A stretch of DNA of 64,000 nt from assembly GCF_022605725.1 (NCBI RefSeq), contig NC_065551.1, positions 2,604,001 to 2,668,000 on the forward strand, written 5' to 3'. The position numbers and the translations under genes are program-made. The DNA is from Anthonomus grandis grandis (Eukaryota; Arthropoda; Insecta; Coleoptera; Curculionidae). Of this stretch, positions 22,815 through 36,792 are shown piece by piece. The notes beneath the pieces were generated by a model, which was given only the letters and a program-made list of their open reading frames with translations, was not told the origin of the DNA and did not search any database. Position 1 is the stretch's first letter, and every line of letters starts with the position of its first letter.

Positions 22815-23837
22815 ATGCCATATCTCGGCTATCGTAAGAGCTACGACCTTGCGGATGGTCTCGTTGGATTAAGAATGACGAAACTAAGACAAAACCGTCG
22901 GATGTTTCCCGATAGCTCCCATAGAAGCCGAGATATTGACCTTCAAAGTTTGGGTTTTTTCATTTTTCGGGTATACCCCCCCGTATCGAATTTTTTCACC
23001 AAAAATTGATTTTTTTCGAAATCAAACTAAGTATACCAGCGTCTTATTTGGGTCACCTAGATTACGAAAACACCGGGTTATAACAGGATCCGATCAGAAC
23101 TAAGGGAATGAGAGCACTTTGAAAATCCTGAAAAAGTCGTTTTCGACGTCCGTTTTTGAGGCCAAAAATAGGCATTAAAAATGCCATATCTCGGCTATCG
23201 TAAGAGCTACGACCTTGCGGATGGTCTCGTTGGATTCAGAATGACGAAACTAAGACAAAACCGTCGGATGTTTCCCGATAGCTCCCATAGAAGCCGAGAT
23301 ATTGACCTTCAAAGTTTGGGTTTTTTCATTTTTCGGGTATACCCCCTCGTATCGAATTTTTTCACCAAAAATTGATTTTTTTCGAAATCAAACTAAGTAT
23401 ACCAGCATCTTATTTGGGTCACCTAGATTACGAAAACACCGGGTTATAACAGGATCCGAGCAGAACTAAGGGAATGAGAGCACTTTGAAAATCCTGAAAA
23501 AGTCGTTTTCGACGTCCGTTTTTGAGGCCAAAAATGGGCATCAAAAATGCCATATCTCGGCTATCGTAAGAGCTACGACCTTGCGGATGGTCTCGTTGGA
23601 TTAAGAATGACGAAACTAAGACAAAACCGTCGGATGTTTCCCGATAGCTCTCATAGAAGCCGAGATATTGACCTTCAAAGTTTGCGCTTTTTCATTTTTC
23701 GGGTATACCCCCCCGTATCGAATTTTTTCACCAATAATTGATTTTTTTCGAAATCAAACTAAGTATACCAGCGTCTTATTTGGGTCACCTAGATTACGAA
23801 AACACCGGGTTATAACAGGATCCGAGCAGAACTAAGG

Positions 23838-23848
23838 GAATGCTATCG
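23838..23848. other. 84-bp deletion junction (282-bp monomer)
   Basis: Sequence jumps from AACTAAGGGAATG to CTATCGTAAGAGC, removing the end of one monomer and the start of the next (84 bp). The same junction is present near 31009 in copy 2 of the large block. In both places the flanking monomers (23547 and 30714 before, 24195 and 31362 after) also match, so this is inheritance by segmental duplication and not recurrent deletion. Confidence 0.9.
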
Positions 23849-24604
23849 TAAGAGCTACGACCTTGCGGATGGTCTCGTTGGATTCAGAATGACGAAACTA
23901 AAACAAAACCGTTGGAATTTTCCCGATGGCCCCCATAGAAGCCGAGATATTGACCTTCAAAGTTTGCGCTTTTTCATTTTTCGGGTATACCCCCCCGTAT
24001 CGAATTTTTTCACCAATAATTGATTTTTTTCGAAATCAAACTAAGTATACCAGCGTATTATTTGGGTCACCTAGATTACGAAAACACCGGGTTATAACAG
24101 GATCCGAGCAGAACTAAGGGAATGAGAGCACTTTGAAAATCCTGAAAAAGTCGTTTTCGACGTCCGTTTTTGAGGCCAAAAATAGGCATTAAAAATGCCA
24201 TATCTCGGCTATCGTAAGAGCTACGACCTTGCGGATGGTCTCGTTGGATTCAGAATGACGAAACTAAAACAAAACCGTTGGAATTTTCCCGATGGCCCCC
24301 ATAGAAGCCGAGATATCGACCTTCAAAATTTGGGTTTTTTCATTTTTCGGGTATACCCCCCCGTATCGAATTTTTTCACCAAAAATTGATTTTTTTCGAA
24401 ATCAAACTAAGTATACCAGCGTATTATTTGGGTCACCTAGATTACGAAAACACCGGGTTATAACAGGATCCGAGCAGAACTAAGGGAATGAGAGCACTTT
24501 GAAAATCCTGAAAAAGTCGTTTTCGACGTCCGTTTTTGAGGCCAAAAATGGGCATCAAAAATGCCATATCTCGGCTCTTGTAAAAGCTACGGCGTTGCGG
24601 ATGG

Positions 24605-24621
24605 TTTCGTTGGATTCAGAA
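24605..24621 (+). other. Closest CENP-B-box-like variant (TTTCGTTGGA form)
   Basis: This variant matches 13 of 17 positions of the CENP-B box consensus, with an unbroken 10-base match at its 5' side and 7 of 9 essential bases; the two essential mismatches lie in the CGGG block. I see the same form starting at about 12650, 17014, 19210, 27882, 28938, 31772, 35049, 36105, 37878, 41519, 42575, 43307, 44714 and 46120. In most of these it is linked to the upstream variant GTAAAAGCTACGGCGTTGCG, so it marks a monomer subfamily concentrated at 24-46 kb. Functional binding is not established. Confidence 0.4.
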
Positions 24622-25448
24622 TGACGAAACTAAGACAAAACCGTTGGAATTTTCCCGATAGCTCCCATAGAAGCCGAGATATCGGTCTTCAAAGTTTGGG
24701 TTTTTTCATTTTTCGGGTATACCCCCCCGTATCGAATTTTTTCACCAAAAATTGATTTTTTTCGAAATCAAACTAAGTATAGCAGCGTCTTATTTGGGTC
24801 ACCTAGATTACGAAAACACCGAGTTATAACAGGATCCGAGCAGAACTAAGGGAATGAGAGCACTTTGAATATCCTAAAAAAGTCGTTTTCGACGTCCGTT
24901 TTTGAGGCCAAAAATGGGCATCAAAAATGCCATATCTCGGCTATCGTAAGAGCTACGACCTTGCGGATGGTCTCGTTGGATTAAGAATGACGAAACTAAG
25001 ACAAAACCGTCGGATGTTTCCCGATAGCTCCCATAGAAGCCGAGATATTGACCTTCAAAGTTTGGGTTTTTTCATTTTTCGGGTATACCCCCCCGTATCG
25101 AATTTTTTCACCAAAAATTGATTTTTTTCGAAATCAAACTAAGTATACCAGCGTCTTATTTGGGTCACCTAGATTACGAAAACACCGGGTTATAACAGGA
25201 TCCGATCAGAACTAAGGGAATGAGAGCACTTTGAAAATCCTGAAAAAGTCGTTTTCGACGTCCGTTTTTGAGGCCAAAAATAGGCATTAAAAATGCCATA
25301 TCTCGGCTATCGTAAGAGCTACGACCTTGCGGATGGTCTCGTTGGATTCAGAATGACGAAACTAAGACAAAACCGTTGGAATTTTCCCGATGGCCCCCAT
25401 AGAAGCCGAGATATCGACCTTCAAAATTTGGGTTTTTTCATTTTTCGG

Positions 25449-25460
25449 GTATACGTATCG
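25449..25460. other. 6-bp deletion of the C tract (360-bp monomer)
   Basis: GGGTATAC is followed directly by GTATCG, so the C tract is gone. The flanking GTAT repeats suggest slippage. The same state occurs near 32620 and 39091, always in the monomer with GATGGCCCCC and CAAAATTTGG (25293, 32460, 38930), which is a clean tag for the three large-block copies. Confidence 0.88.
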
Positions 25461-28302
25461 AATTTTTTCACCAAAAATTGATTTTTTTCGAAATCAAACT
25501 AAGTATACCAGCGTATTATTTGGGTCACCTAGATTACGAAAACACCGGGTTATAACAGGATCCGAGCAGAACTAAGGGAATGAGAGCACTTTGAAAATCC
25601 TGAAAAAGTCGTTTTCGACGTCCGTTTTTGAGGCCAAAAATGGGCATCAAAAATGCCATATCTCGGCTATCGTAAGAGCTACGACCTTGCGGATGGTCTC
25701 GTTGGATTCAGAATGACGAAACTAAGACAAAACCGTCGGAATTTTCCCGATAGCTCCCATAGAAGCCGAGATATCAACCTTCAAAGTTTGGGTTTTTTCA
25801 TTTTTCGGGTATACCCCCCTGTATCGAATTTTTTCACCAAAAATTGATTTTTTTCGAAATCAAACTAAGTATACCAGCGTCTTATTTGAGTCACCTAGAT
25901 TACGAAAACACCGGGTTATAACAGGATCCGAGCAGAACTAAGGGAATGAAAGCACTTTGAAAATCCTGAAAAAGTCGTTTTCGACGTCCGTTTTTGAGGC
26001 CAAAAATGGGCATCAAAAATGCCATATCTCGGCTATCGTAAGAGCTACGACCTTGCGGATGGTCTCGTTGGATTAAGAATGACGAAACTAAGACAAAACC
26101 GTCGGATGTTTTCCGATAGCTCCCATAGAAGCCGAGATATCGACCTTCAAAGTTTGGGTTTTTTCATTTTTCGGGTATACCCCCCCGTATCGAATTTTTT
26201 CACCAATAATTGATTTTTTTTGAAATCAAACTAAGTATACCAGCGTATTATTTGGGTCACCTAGATTACGAAAACACCGGGTTATAACAGGATCCGAGCA
26301 GAACTAAGGGAATGAGAGCACTTTGAAAATCCTGAAAAAGTCGTTTTCGACGTCCGTTTTTGAGGCCAAAAATGGGCATCAAAAATGCCATATCTGGGCT
26401 ATCGTAAGAGCTACGACCTTGCGGATAGTCTCGTTGGATTCAGAATGACGAAACTAAGACAAAACCGTCGGAATTTTCCCGATAGCTCGAGATATCGACC
26501 TTCAAAGTTTGGGTTTTTTCATTTTTCGGGTATACCCCCCCGTATCGAATTTTTTCACCAATAATTGATTTTTTTTGAAATCAAACTAAGTATAGCAGCG
26601 TCTTATTTGGGTCACCTAGATTACGAAAACACCGGGTTATAACAGGATCCGAGCAGAACTAAGGGAATGAGAGCACTTTGAATATCCTGAAAAAGTCGTT
26701 TTCGACGTCCGTTTTTGAGGCCAAAAATGGGCATCAAAAATGCCATATCGCGGCTATCGTAAGAGCTACGACCTTGCGGATGGTCTCGTTGGATTAAGAA
26801 TGACGAAACTAAGACAAAACCGTCGGATGTTTCCCGATAGCTCCCATAGAAGCCGAGATATTGACCTTCAAAGTTTGGGTTTTTTCATTTTTCGGGTATA
26901 CCCCCTCGTATCGAATTTTTTCACCAAAAATTGATTTTTTTCGAAATCAAACTAAGTATACCAGCATCTTATTTGGGTCACCTAGATTACGAAAACACCG
27001 GGTTATAACAGGATCCGAGCAGAACTAAGGGAATGAGAGCACTTTGAAAATCCTGAAAAAGTCGTTTTCGACGTCCGTTTTTGAGGCCAAAAATGGGCAT
27101 CAAAAATGCCATATCTCGGCTATCGTAAGAGCTACGACCTTGCGGATGGTCTCGTTGGATTAAGAATGACGAAACTAAGACAAAACCGTCGGATGTTTCC
27201 CGATAGCTCTCATAGAAGCCGAGATATTGACCTTCAAAGTTTGCGCTTTTTCATTTTTCGGGTATACCCCCCCGTATCGAATTTTTTCACCAATAATTGA
27301 TTTTTTTCGAAATCAAACTAAGTATACCAGCGTCTTATTTGGGTCACCTAGATTACGAAAACACCGGGTTATAACAGGATCCGAGCAGAACTAAGGGAAT
27401 GAGAGCACTTTAAAAATCCTGAAAAAGTCGTTTTCGACGTCCGTTTTTGAGGCCAAAAATAGGCATTAAAAATGCCATATCTCGGCTATCGTAAGAGCTA
27501 CGACCTTGCGGATGGTCTCGTTGGATTCAGAATGACGAAACTAAAACAAAACCGTTGGAATTTTCCCGATGGCCCCCATAGAAGCCGAGATATCGACCTT
27601 CAAAATTTGGGTTTTTTCATTTTTCGGGTATACCCCCCCGTATCGAATTTTTTCACCAAAAATTGATTTTTTTCGAAATCAAACTAAGTATACCAGCGTA
27701 TTATTTGGGTCACCTAGATTACGAAAACACCGGGTTATAACAGGATCCGAGCAGAACTAAGAGAATGAGAGCACTTTGAAAATCCTGAAAAAGTCGTTTT
27801 CGACGTCCGTTTTTGAGGCCAAAAATGGGCATCAAAAATGCCATATCTCGGCTCTTGTAAAAGCTACGGCGTTGCGGATGGTTTCGTTGGATTCAGAATG
27901 ACGAAACTAAGACAAAACCGTTGGAATTTTCCCGATAGCTCCCATAGAAGCCGAGATATCGGTCTTCAAAGTTTGGGTTTTTTCATTTTTCGGGTATACC
28001 CCCCCGTATCGAATTTTTTCACCAAAAATTGATTTTTTTCGAAATCAAACTAAGTATAGCAGCGTCTTATTTGGGTCACCTAGATTACGAAAACACCGGG
28101 TTATAACAGGATCCGAGCAGAACTAAGGGAATGAGAGGACTTTGAATATCCTGAAAAAGTCGTTTTCGACGTCCGTTTTTGAGGCCAAAAATGGGCATCA
28201 AAAATGCCATATCTCGGCTATCGTAAGAGCTACGACCTTGCGGATGGTCTCGTTGGATTAAGAATGACGAAACTAAGACAAAACCGTCGGATGTTTCCCG
28301 AT

Positions 28303-28313
28303 AGCTTCATTTT
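28303..28313. other. 42-bp deletion junction (324-bp monomer)
   Basis: CCCGATAGCT passes directly into TCATTTTTCGGG, removing the dyad right arm and the following T-rich stretch. The same junction lies near 35473 and 41943. The carrier monomers start at 28204, 35371 and 41841, with the next monomer 324 bp later. Confidence 0.9.
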
Positions 28314-29463
28314 TCGGGTATACCCCCCCGTATCGAATTTTTTCACCAATAATTGATTTTTTTCGAAATCAAACTAAGTATACCAGCGTATTATTTGGGT
28401 CACCTAGATTACGAAAACACCGGGTTATAACAGGATCCGAGCAGAACTAAGGGAATGAGAGCACTTTGAAAATCCTGAAAAAGTCGTTTTCGACGTCCGT
28501 TTTTGAGGCCAAAAATGGGCATCAAAAATGCCATATCTCGGATATCGTAAGAGCTACGACCTTGCGGATAGTCTCGTTGGATTCAGAATGACGAAACTAA
28601 GACAAAACCGTCGGAATTTTCCTGATAGCTCCCATAGAAGCCGAGATATCGACCTTCAAAGTTTGGGTTTTTTCATTTTTCGGGTATACCCCCCCGTATC
28701 GAATTTTTTCACTAAAAATTGATTTTCTTCGAAATGAAACTAAGTATACCAGCGTCTTATTTGGGTCACCTAGATTACGAAAACACCGGGTTATAACAGG
28801 ATCCGAGCAGAACTATGGGAATGAGAGCACCTTGAAAATCCTGAAAAAGTCGTTTTCGACGTCAGTTTTTGAGGCCAAAAATGGGCATCAAAAATGCCAT
28901 ATCTCGGCTATCGTAAAAGCTACGGCGTTGCGGATGGTTTCGTTGGATTCAGAATGACGAAACTAAGACAACACCGTTGGAATTTTCCCGATAGCTCCCA
29001 TAGAAGCCGAGATATTGACCTTCAAAGTTTGGGTTTTTTCATTTTTCGGGTATACCCCCCCGTATCGAATTTTTTCACCAAAAATTGATTTTTTTCGAAA
29101 TCAAACTAAGTATACCAGCGTCTTATTTGGGTCACCTAGATTACGAAAACACCGGGTTATAACAGGATCCGAGCAGAACTAAGGGAATGAGAGCACTTTG
29201 AAAATCCTGAAAAAGTCGTTTTCGACGTCCGTTTTTGAGGCCAAAAATGGGCATCAAAAATGCCATATCTCGGCTATCGTAAGAGCTACGACCTTGCGGA
29301 TGGTCTCGTTGGATTAAGAATGACGAAACTAAGACAAAACCGTCGGATGTTTCCCGATAGCTCTCATAGAAGCCGAGATATTGACCTTCAAAGTTTGCGC
29401 TTTTTCATTTTTCGGGTATACCCCCCCGTATCGAATTTTTTCACCAATAATTGATTTTTTTCG

Positions 29464-29474
29464 AAATATACCAG
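29464..29474. other. 10-bp deletion (356-bp monomer)
   Basis: TTTCGAAAT joins ATACCAGCG, which lacks CAAACTAAGT and so breaks the TTGATTT hairpin. It was seen only in the monomer starting at 29260. That monomer lies just outside the 7,167-bp duplication, consistent with a private event between copies. Confidence 0.85.
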
Positions 29475-30031
29475 CGTCTTATTTGGGTCACCTTGATTAC
29501 GAAAACACCGGGTTATAACAGGATCCGAGCAGAACTAAGGGAATGAGAGCACTTTGAAAATCCTGAAAAAGTAGTTTTCGACGTCCGTTTTTGAGGCCAA
29601 AAATGGGCATCAAAAAAGCCATATCTCGGATATCGTAAGAGCTACGACCTTGCGGATGGTCTCGTTGGATTCAGAATGACGAAACTAAGACAAAACCGTT
29701 GGAATTTTCCCGATAGCTCCCATAGAAGCCGAGATATTGACCTTCAAAGTTTGGGTTTTTTCATTTTTCGGGTATACCCCCCCGTATCGAATTTTTTCAC
29801 TAAAAATTGATTTTCTTCGAAATGAAACTAAGTATACCAGCGTATTATTTGGGTCACCTAGATTACGAAAACACCGGGTTATAACAGGATCCGAGCAGAA
29901 CTAAGGGAATGAGAGCACTTTGAAAATCCTGAAAAAGTCGTTTTCGACGTCCGTTTTTGAGGCCAAAAATGGGCATCAAAAATGCCATATCTCGGATATC
30001 GTAAGAGCTACGACCTTGCGGATAGTCTCGT

Positions 30032-33000
30032 TGGATTAAGAATGACGAAACTAAGACAAAACCGTCGGATGTTTCCCGATAGCTCCCATAGAAGCCGAGA
30101 TATTGACCTTCAAAGTTTGGGTTTTTTCATTTTTCGGGTATACCCCCCCGTATCGAATTTTTTCACCAAAAATTGATTTTTTTCGAAATCAAACTAAGTA
30201 TACCAGCGTCTTATTTGGGTCACCTAGATTACGAAAACACCGGGTTATAACAGGATCCGATCAGAACTAAGGGAATGAGAGCACTTTGAAAATCCTGAAA
30301 AAGTCGTTTTCGACGTCCGTTTTTGAGGCCAAAAATAGGCATTAAAAATGCCATATCTCGGCTATCGTAAGAGCTACGACCTTGCGGATGGTCTCGTTGG
30401 ATTCAGAATGACGAAACTAAGACAAAACCGTCGGATGTTTCCCGATAGCTCCCATAGAAGCCGAGATATTGACCTTCAAAGTTTGGGTTTTTTCATTTTT
30501 CGGGTATACCCCCTCGTATCGAATTTTTTCACCAAAAATTGATTTTTTTCGAAATCAAACTAAGTATACCAGCATCTTATTTGGGTCACCTAGATTACGA
30601 AAACACCGGGTTATAACAGGATCCGAGCAGAACTAAGGGAATGAGAGCACTTTGAAAATCCTGAAAAAGTCGTTTTCGACGTCCGTTTTTGAGGCCAAAA
30701 ATGGGCATCAAAAATGCCATATCTCGGCTATCGTAAGAGCTACGACCTTGCGGATGGTCTCGTTGGATTAAGAATGACGAAACTAAGACAAAACCGTCGG
30801 ATGTTTCCCGATAGCTCTCATAGAAGCCGAGATATTGACCTTCAAAGTTTGCGCTTTTTCATTTTTCGGGTATACCCTCCCGTATCGAATTTTTTCACCA
30901 ATAATTGATTTTTTTCGAAATCAAACTAAGTATACCAGCGTCTTATTTGGGTCACCTAGATTACGAAAACACCGGGTTATAACAGGATCCGAGCAGAACT
31001 AAGGGAATGCTATCGTAAGAGCTACGACCTTGCGGATGGTCTCGTTGGATTCAGAATGACGAAACTAAAACAAAACCGTTGGAATTTTCCCGATGGCCCC
31101 CATAGAAGCCGAGATATTGACCTTCAAAGTTTGCGCTTTTTCATTTTTCGGGTATACCCCCCCGTATCGAATTTTTTCACCAATAATTGATTTTTTTCGA
31201 AATCAAACTAAGTATACCAGCGTATTATTTGGGTCACCTAGATTACGAAAACACCGGGTTATAACAGGATCCGAGCAGAACTAAGGGAATGAGAGCACTT
31301 TGAAAATCCTGAAAAAGTCGTTTTCGACGTCCGTTTTTGAGGCCAAAAATAGGCATTAAAAATGCCATATCTCGGCTATCGTAAGAGCTACGACCTTGCG
31401 GATGGTCTCGTTGGATTCAGAATGACGAAACTAAAACAAAACCGTTGGAATTTTCCCGATGGCCCCCATAGAAGCCGAGATATCGACCTTCAAAATTTGG
31501 GTTTTTTCATTTTTCGGGTATACCCCCCCGTATCGAATTTTTTCACCAAAAATTGATTTTTTTCGAAATCAAACTAAGTATACCAGCGTATTATTTGGGT
31601 CACCTAGATTACGAAAACACCGGGTTATAACAGGATCCGAGCAGAACTAAGGGAATGAGAGCACTTTGAAAATCCTGAAAAAGTCGTTTTCGACGTCCGT
31701 TTTTGAGGCCAAAAATGGGCATCAAAAATGCCATATCTCGGCTCTTGTAAAAGCTACGGCGTTGCGGATGGTTTCGTTGGATTCAGAATGACGAAACTAA
31801 GACAAAACCGTTGGAATTTTCCCGATAGCTCCCATAGAAGCCGAGATATCGGTCTTCAAAGTTTGGGTTTTTTCATTTTTCGGGTATACCCCCCCGTATC
31901 GAATTTTTTCACCAAAAATTGATTTTTTTCGAAATCAAACTAAGTATAGCAGCGTCTTATTTGGGTCACCTAGATTACGAAAACACCGAGTTATAACAGG
32001 ATCCGAGCAGAACTAAGGGAATGAGAGCACTTTGAATATCCTAAAAAAGTCGTTTTCGACGTCCGTTTTTGAGGCCAAAAATGGGCATCAAAAATGCCAT
32101 ATCTCGGCTATCGTAAGAGCTACGACCTTGCGGATGGTCTCGTTGGATTAAGAATGACGAAACTAAGACAAAACCGTCGGATGTTTCCCGATAGCTCCCA
32201 TAGAAGCCGAGATATTGACCTTCAAAGTTTGGGTTTTTTCATTTTTCGGGTATACCCCCCCGTATCGAATTTTTTCACCAAAAATTGATTTTTTTCGAAA
32301 TCAAACTAAGTATACCAGCGTCTTATTTGGGTCACCTAGATTACGAAAACACCGGGTTATAACAGGATCCGATCAGAACTAAGGGAATGAGAGCACTTTG
32401 AAAATCCTGAAAAAGTCGTTTTCGACGTCCGTTTTTGAGGCCAAAAATAGGCATTAAAAATGCCATATCTCGGCTATCGTAAGAGCTACGACCTTGCGGA
32501 TGGTCTCGTTGGATTCAGAATGACGAAACTAAGACAAAACCGTTGGAATTTTCCCGATGGCCCCCATAGAAGCCGAGATATCGACCTTCAAAATTTGGGT
32601 TTTTTCATTTTTCGGGTATACGTATCGAATTTTTTCACCAAAAATTGATTTTTTTCGAAATCAAACTAAGTATACCAGCGTATTATTTGGGTCACCTAGA
32701 TTACGAAAACACCGGGTTATAACAGGATCCGAGCAGAACTAAGGGAATGAGAGCACTTTGAAAATCCTGAAAAAGTCGTTTTCGACGTCCGTTTTTGAGG
32801 CCAAAAATGGGCATCAAAAATGCCATATCTCGGCTATCGTAAGAGCTACGACCTTGCGGATGGTCTCGTTGGATTCAGAATGACGAAACTAAGACAAAAC
32901 CGTCGGAATTTTCCCGATAGCTCCCATAGAAGCCGAGATATCAACCTTCAAAGTTTGGGTTTTTTCATTTTTCGGGTATACCCCCCTGTATCGAATTTTT

Positions 33001-36000
33001 TCACCAAAAATTGATTTTTTTCGAAATCAAACTAAGTATACCAGCGTCTTATTTGAGTCACCTAGATTACGAAAACACCGGGTTATAACAGGATCCGAGC
33101 AGAACTAAGGGAATGAAAGCACTTTGAAAATCCTGAAAAAGTCGTTTTCGACGTCCGTTTTTGAGGCCAAAAATGGGCATCAAAAATGCCATATCTCGGC
33201 TATCGTAAGAGCTACGACCTTGCGGATGGTCTCGTTGGATTAAGAATGACGAAACTAAGACAAAACCGTCGGATGTTTTCCGATAGCTCCCATAGAAGCC
33301 GAGATATCGACCTTCAAAGTTTGGGTTTTTTCATTTTTCGGGTATACCCCCCCGTATCGAATTTTTTCACCAATAATTGATTTTTTTTGAAATCAAACTA
33401 AGTATACCAGCGTATTATTTGGGTCACCTAGATTACGAAAACACCGGGTTATAACAGGATCCGAGCAGAACTAAGGGAATGAGAGCACTTTGAAAATCCT
33501 GAAAAAGTCGTTTTCGACGTCCGTTTTTGAGGCCAAAAATGGGCATCAAAAATGCCATATCTGGGCTATCGTAAGAGCTACGACCTTGCGGATAGTCTCG
33601 TTGGATTCAGAATGACGAAACTAAGACAAAACCGTCGGAATTTTCCCGATAGCTCGAGATATCGACCTTCAAAGTTTGGGTTTTTTCATTTTTCGGGTAT
33701 ACCCCCCCGTATCGAATTTTTTCACCAATAATTGATTTTTTTTGAAATCAAACTAAGTATAGCAGCGTCTTATTTGGGTCACCTAGATTACGAAAACACC
33801 GGGTTATAACAGGATCCGAGCAGAACTAAGGGAATGAGAGCACTTTGAATATCCTGAAAAAGTCGTTTTCGACGTCCGTTTTTGAGGCCAAAAATGGGCA
33901 TCAAAAATGCCATATCGCGGCTATCGTAAGAGCTACGACCTTGCGGATGGTCTCGTTGGATTAAGAATGACGAAACTAAGACAAAACCGTCGGATGTTTC
34001 CCGATAGCTCCCATAGAAGCCGAGATATTGACCTTCAAAGTTTGGGTTTTTTCATTTTTCGGGTATACCCCCTCGTATCGAATTTTTTCACCAAAAATTG
34101 ATTTTTTTCGAAATCAAACTAAGTATACCAGCATCTTATTTGGGTCACCTAGATTACGAAAACACCGGGTTATAACAGGATCCGAGCAGAACTAAGGGAA
34201 TGAGAGCACTTTGAAAATCCTGAAAAAGTCGTTTTCGACGTCCGTTTTTGAGGCCAAAAATGGGCATCAAAAATGCCATATCTCGGCTATCGTAAGAGCT
34301 ACGACCTTGCGGATGGTCTCGTTGGATTAAGAATGACGAAACTAAGACAAAACCGTCGGATGTTTCCCGATAGCTCTCATAGAAGCCGAGATATTGACCT
34401 TCAAAGTTTGCGCTTTTTCATTTTTCGGGTATACCCCCCCGTATCGAATTTTTTCACCAATAATTGATTTTTTTCGAAATCAAACTAAGTATACCAGCGT
34501 CTTATTTGGGTCACCTAGATTACGAAAACACCGGGTTATAACAGGATCCGAGCAGAACTAAGGGAATGAGAGCACTTTGAAAATCCTGAAAAAGTCGTTT
34601 TCGACGTCCGTTTTTGAGGCCAAAAATAGGCATTAAAAATGCCATATGTCGGCTATCGTAAGAGCTACGACCTTGCGGATGGTCTCGTTGGATTCAGAAT
34701 GACGAAACTAAAACAAAACCGTTGGAATTTTCCCGATGGCCCCCATAGAAGCCGAGATATCGACCTTCAAAATTTGGGTTTTTTCATTTTTCGGGTATAC
34801 CCCCCCGTATCGAATTTTTTCACCAAAAATTGATTTTTTTCGAAATCAAACTAAGTATACCAGCGTATTATTTGGGTCACCTAGATTACGAAAACACCGG
34901 GTTATAACAGGATCCGAGCAGAACTAAGAGAATGAGAGCACTTTGAAAATCCTGAAAAAGTCGTTTTCGACGTCCGTTTTTGAGGCCAAAAATGGGCATC
35001 AAAAATGCCATATCTCGGCTCTTGTAAAAGCTACGGCGTTGCGGATGGTTTCGTTGGATTCAGAATGACGAAACTAAGACAAAACCGTTGGAATTTTCCC
35101 GATAGCTCCCATAGAAGCCGAGATATCGGTCTTCAAAGTTTGGGTTTTTTCATTTTTCGGGTATACCCCCCCGTATCGAATTTTTTCACCAAAAATTGAT
35201 TTTTTTCGAAATCAAACTAAGTATAGCAGCGTCTTATTTGGGTCACCTAGATTACGAAAACACCGGGTTATAACAGGATCCGAGCAGAACTAAGGGAATG
35301 AGAGCACTTTGAATATCCTGAAAAAGTCGTTTTCGACGTCCGTTTTTGAGGCCAAAAATGGGCATCAAAAATGCCATATCTCGGCTATCGTAAGAGCTAC
35401 GACCTTGCGGATGGTCTCGTTGGATTAAGAATGACGAAACTAAGACAAAACCGTCGGATGTTTCCCGATAGCTTCATTTTTCGGGTATACCCCCCCGTAT
35501 CGAATTTTTTCACCAATAATTGATTTTTTTCGAAATCAAACTAAGTATACCAGCGTATTATTTGGGTCACCTAGATTACGAAAACACCGGGTTATAACAG
35601 GATCCGAACAGAACTAAGGGAATGAGAGCACTTTGAAAATCCTGAAAAAGTCGTTTTCGACGTCCGTTTTTGAGGCCAAAAATGGGCATCAAAAATGCCA
35701 TATCTCGGATATCGTAAGAGCTACGACCTTGCGGATAGTCTCGTTGGATTCAGAATGACGAAACTAAGACAAAACCGTCGGAATTTTCCTGATAGCTCCC
35801 ATAGAAGCCGAGATATCGACCTTCAAAGTTTGGGTTTTTTCATTTTTCGGGTATACCCCCCCGTATCGAATTTTTTCACTAAAAATTGATTTTCTTCGAA
35901 ATGAAACTAAGTATACCAGCGTCTTATTTGGGTCACCTAGATTACGAAAACACCGGGTTATAACAGGATCCGAGCAGAACTATGGGAATGAGAGCACCTT

Positions 36001-36177
36001 GAAAATCCTGAAAAAGTCGTTTTCGACGTCAGTTTTTGAGGCCAAAAATGGGCATCAAAAATGCCATATCTCGGCTATCGTAAAAGCTACGGCGTTGCGG
36101 ATGGTTTCGTTGGATTCAGAATGACGAAACTAAGACAACACCGTTGGAATTTTCCCGATAGCTCCCATAGAAGCCGA
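30032..36177 (+). repeat. Large central block, copy 2
   Basis: This is the second copy of the 6.1-kb block, nearly identical to 22865-29010. From 32094 to about 36650 it also matches copy 3 (38564 to about 43120) at an offset of 6,470 bp (18 monomers). It thus forms the link between two overlapping duplications with different step lengths. Private changes include CATATGTCGG near 34645 and GATCCGAACAG near 35607. Confidence 0.9.
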
Positions 36178-36792
36178 GATATCGACCTTCAAAGTTTGGG
36201 TTTTTTCATTTTTCGGGTATACCCCCCCGTATCGAATTTTTTCACCAAAAATTGATTTTTTTCGAAATCAAACTAAGTATACCAGCGTCTTATTTGGGTC
36301 ACCTTGATTACGAAAACACCGGGTTATAACAGGATCCGAGCAGAACTAAGGGAATGAGAGCACTTTGAAAATCCTGAAAAAGTAGTTTTCGACGTCCGTT
36401 TTTGAGGCCAAAAATGGGCATCAAAAAAGCCATATCTCGGATATCGTAAGAGCTACGACCTTGCGGATGGTCTCGTTGGATTCAGAATGACGAAACTAAG
36501 ACAAAACCGTTGGAATTTTCCCGATAGCTCCCATAGAAGCCGAGATATTGACCTTCAAAGTTTGGGTTTTTTCATTTTTCGGGTATACCCCCCCGTATCG
36601 AATTTTTTCACTAAAAATTGATTTTCTTCGAAATGAAACTAAGTATACCAGCGTATTATTTGGGTCACCTAGATTACGAAAACACCGGGTTATAACAGGA
36701 TCCGAGCAGAACTAAGGGAATGAGAGCACTTTGAAAATCCTGAAAAAGTCGTTTTCGACGTCCGTTTTTGAGGCCAAAAATGGGCATCAAAA

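Larger units (their letters stand above)
22865..29010 (+). repeat. Large central block, copy 1 (offset 7,167 bp to copy 2)
   Basis: This stretch of about 17 monomers matches 30032-36177 almost base for base, including an 84-bp deletion (about 23843), a 6-bp deletion (about 25453), an 11-bp-deletion monomer (26385) and a 42-bp deletion (about 28306). Differences I noticed are few: CTTTAAAAATCC (about 27408) against CTTTGAAAATCC (34575), GAGAGGAC (28137) against GAGAGCAC, CCCCCCC against CCCTCCC (30878), and ATATCTCGG against ATATGTCGG (34645). The left edge lies inside the monomer at 22815/29982 and the right edge inside 28894/36061. The full step of 7,167 bp equals 20 monomers. Confidence 0.9.

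Noticed and set aside
23838..24194. Transposon footprint at the 84-bp deletion
   Set aside because: No target-site duplication or foreign sequence; it is a simple internal deletion shared by duplicated segments.
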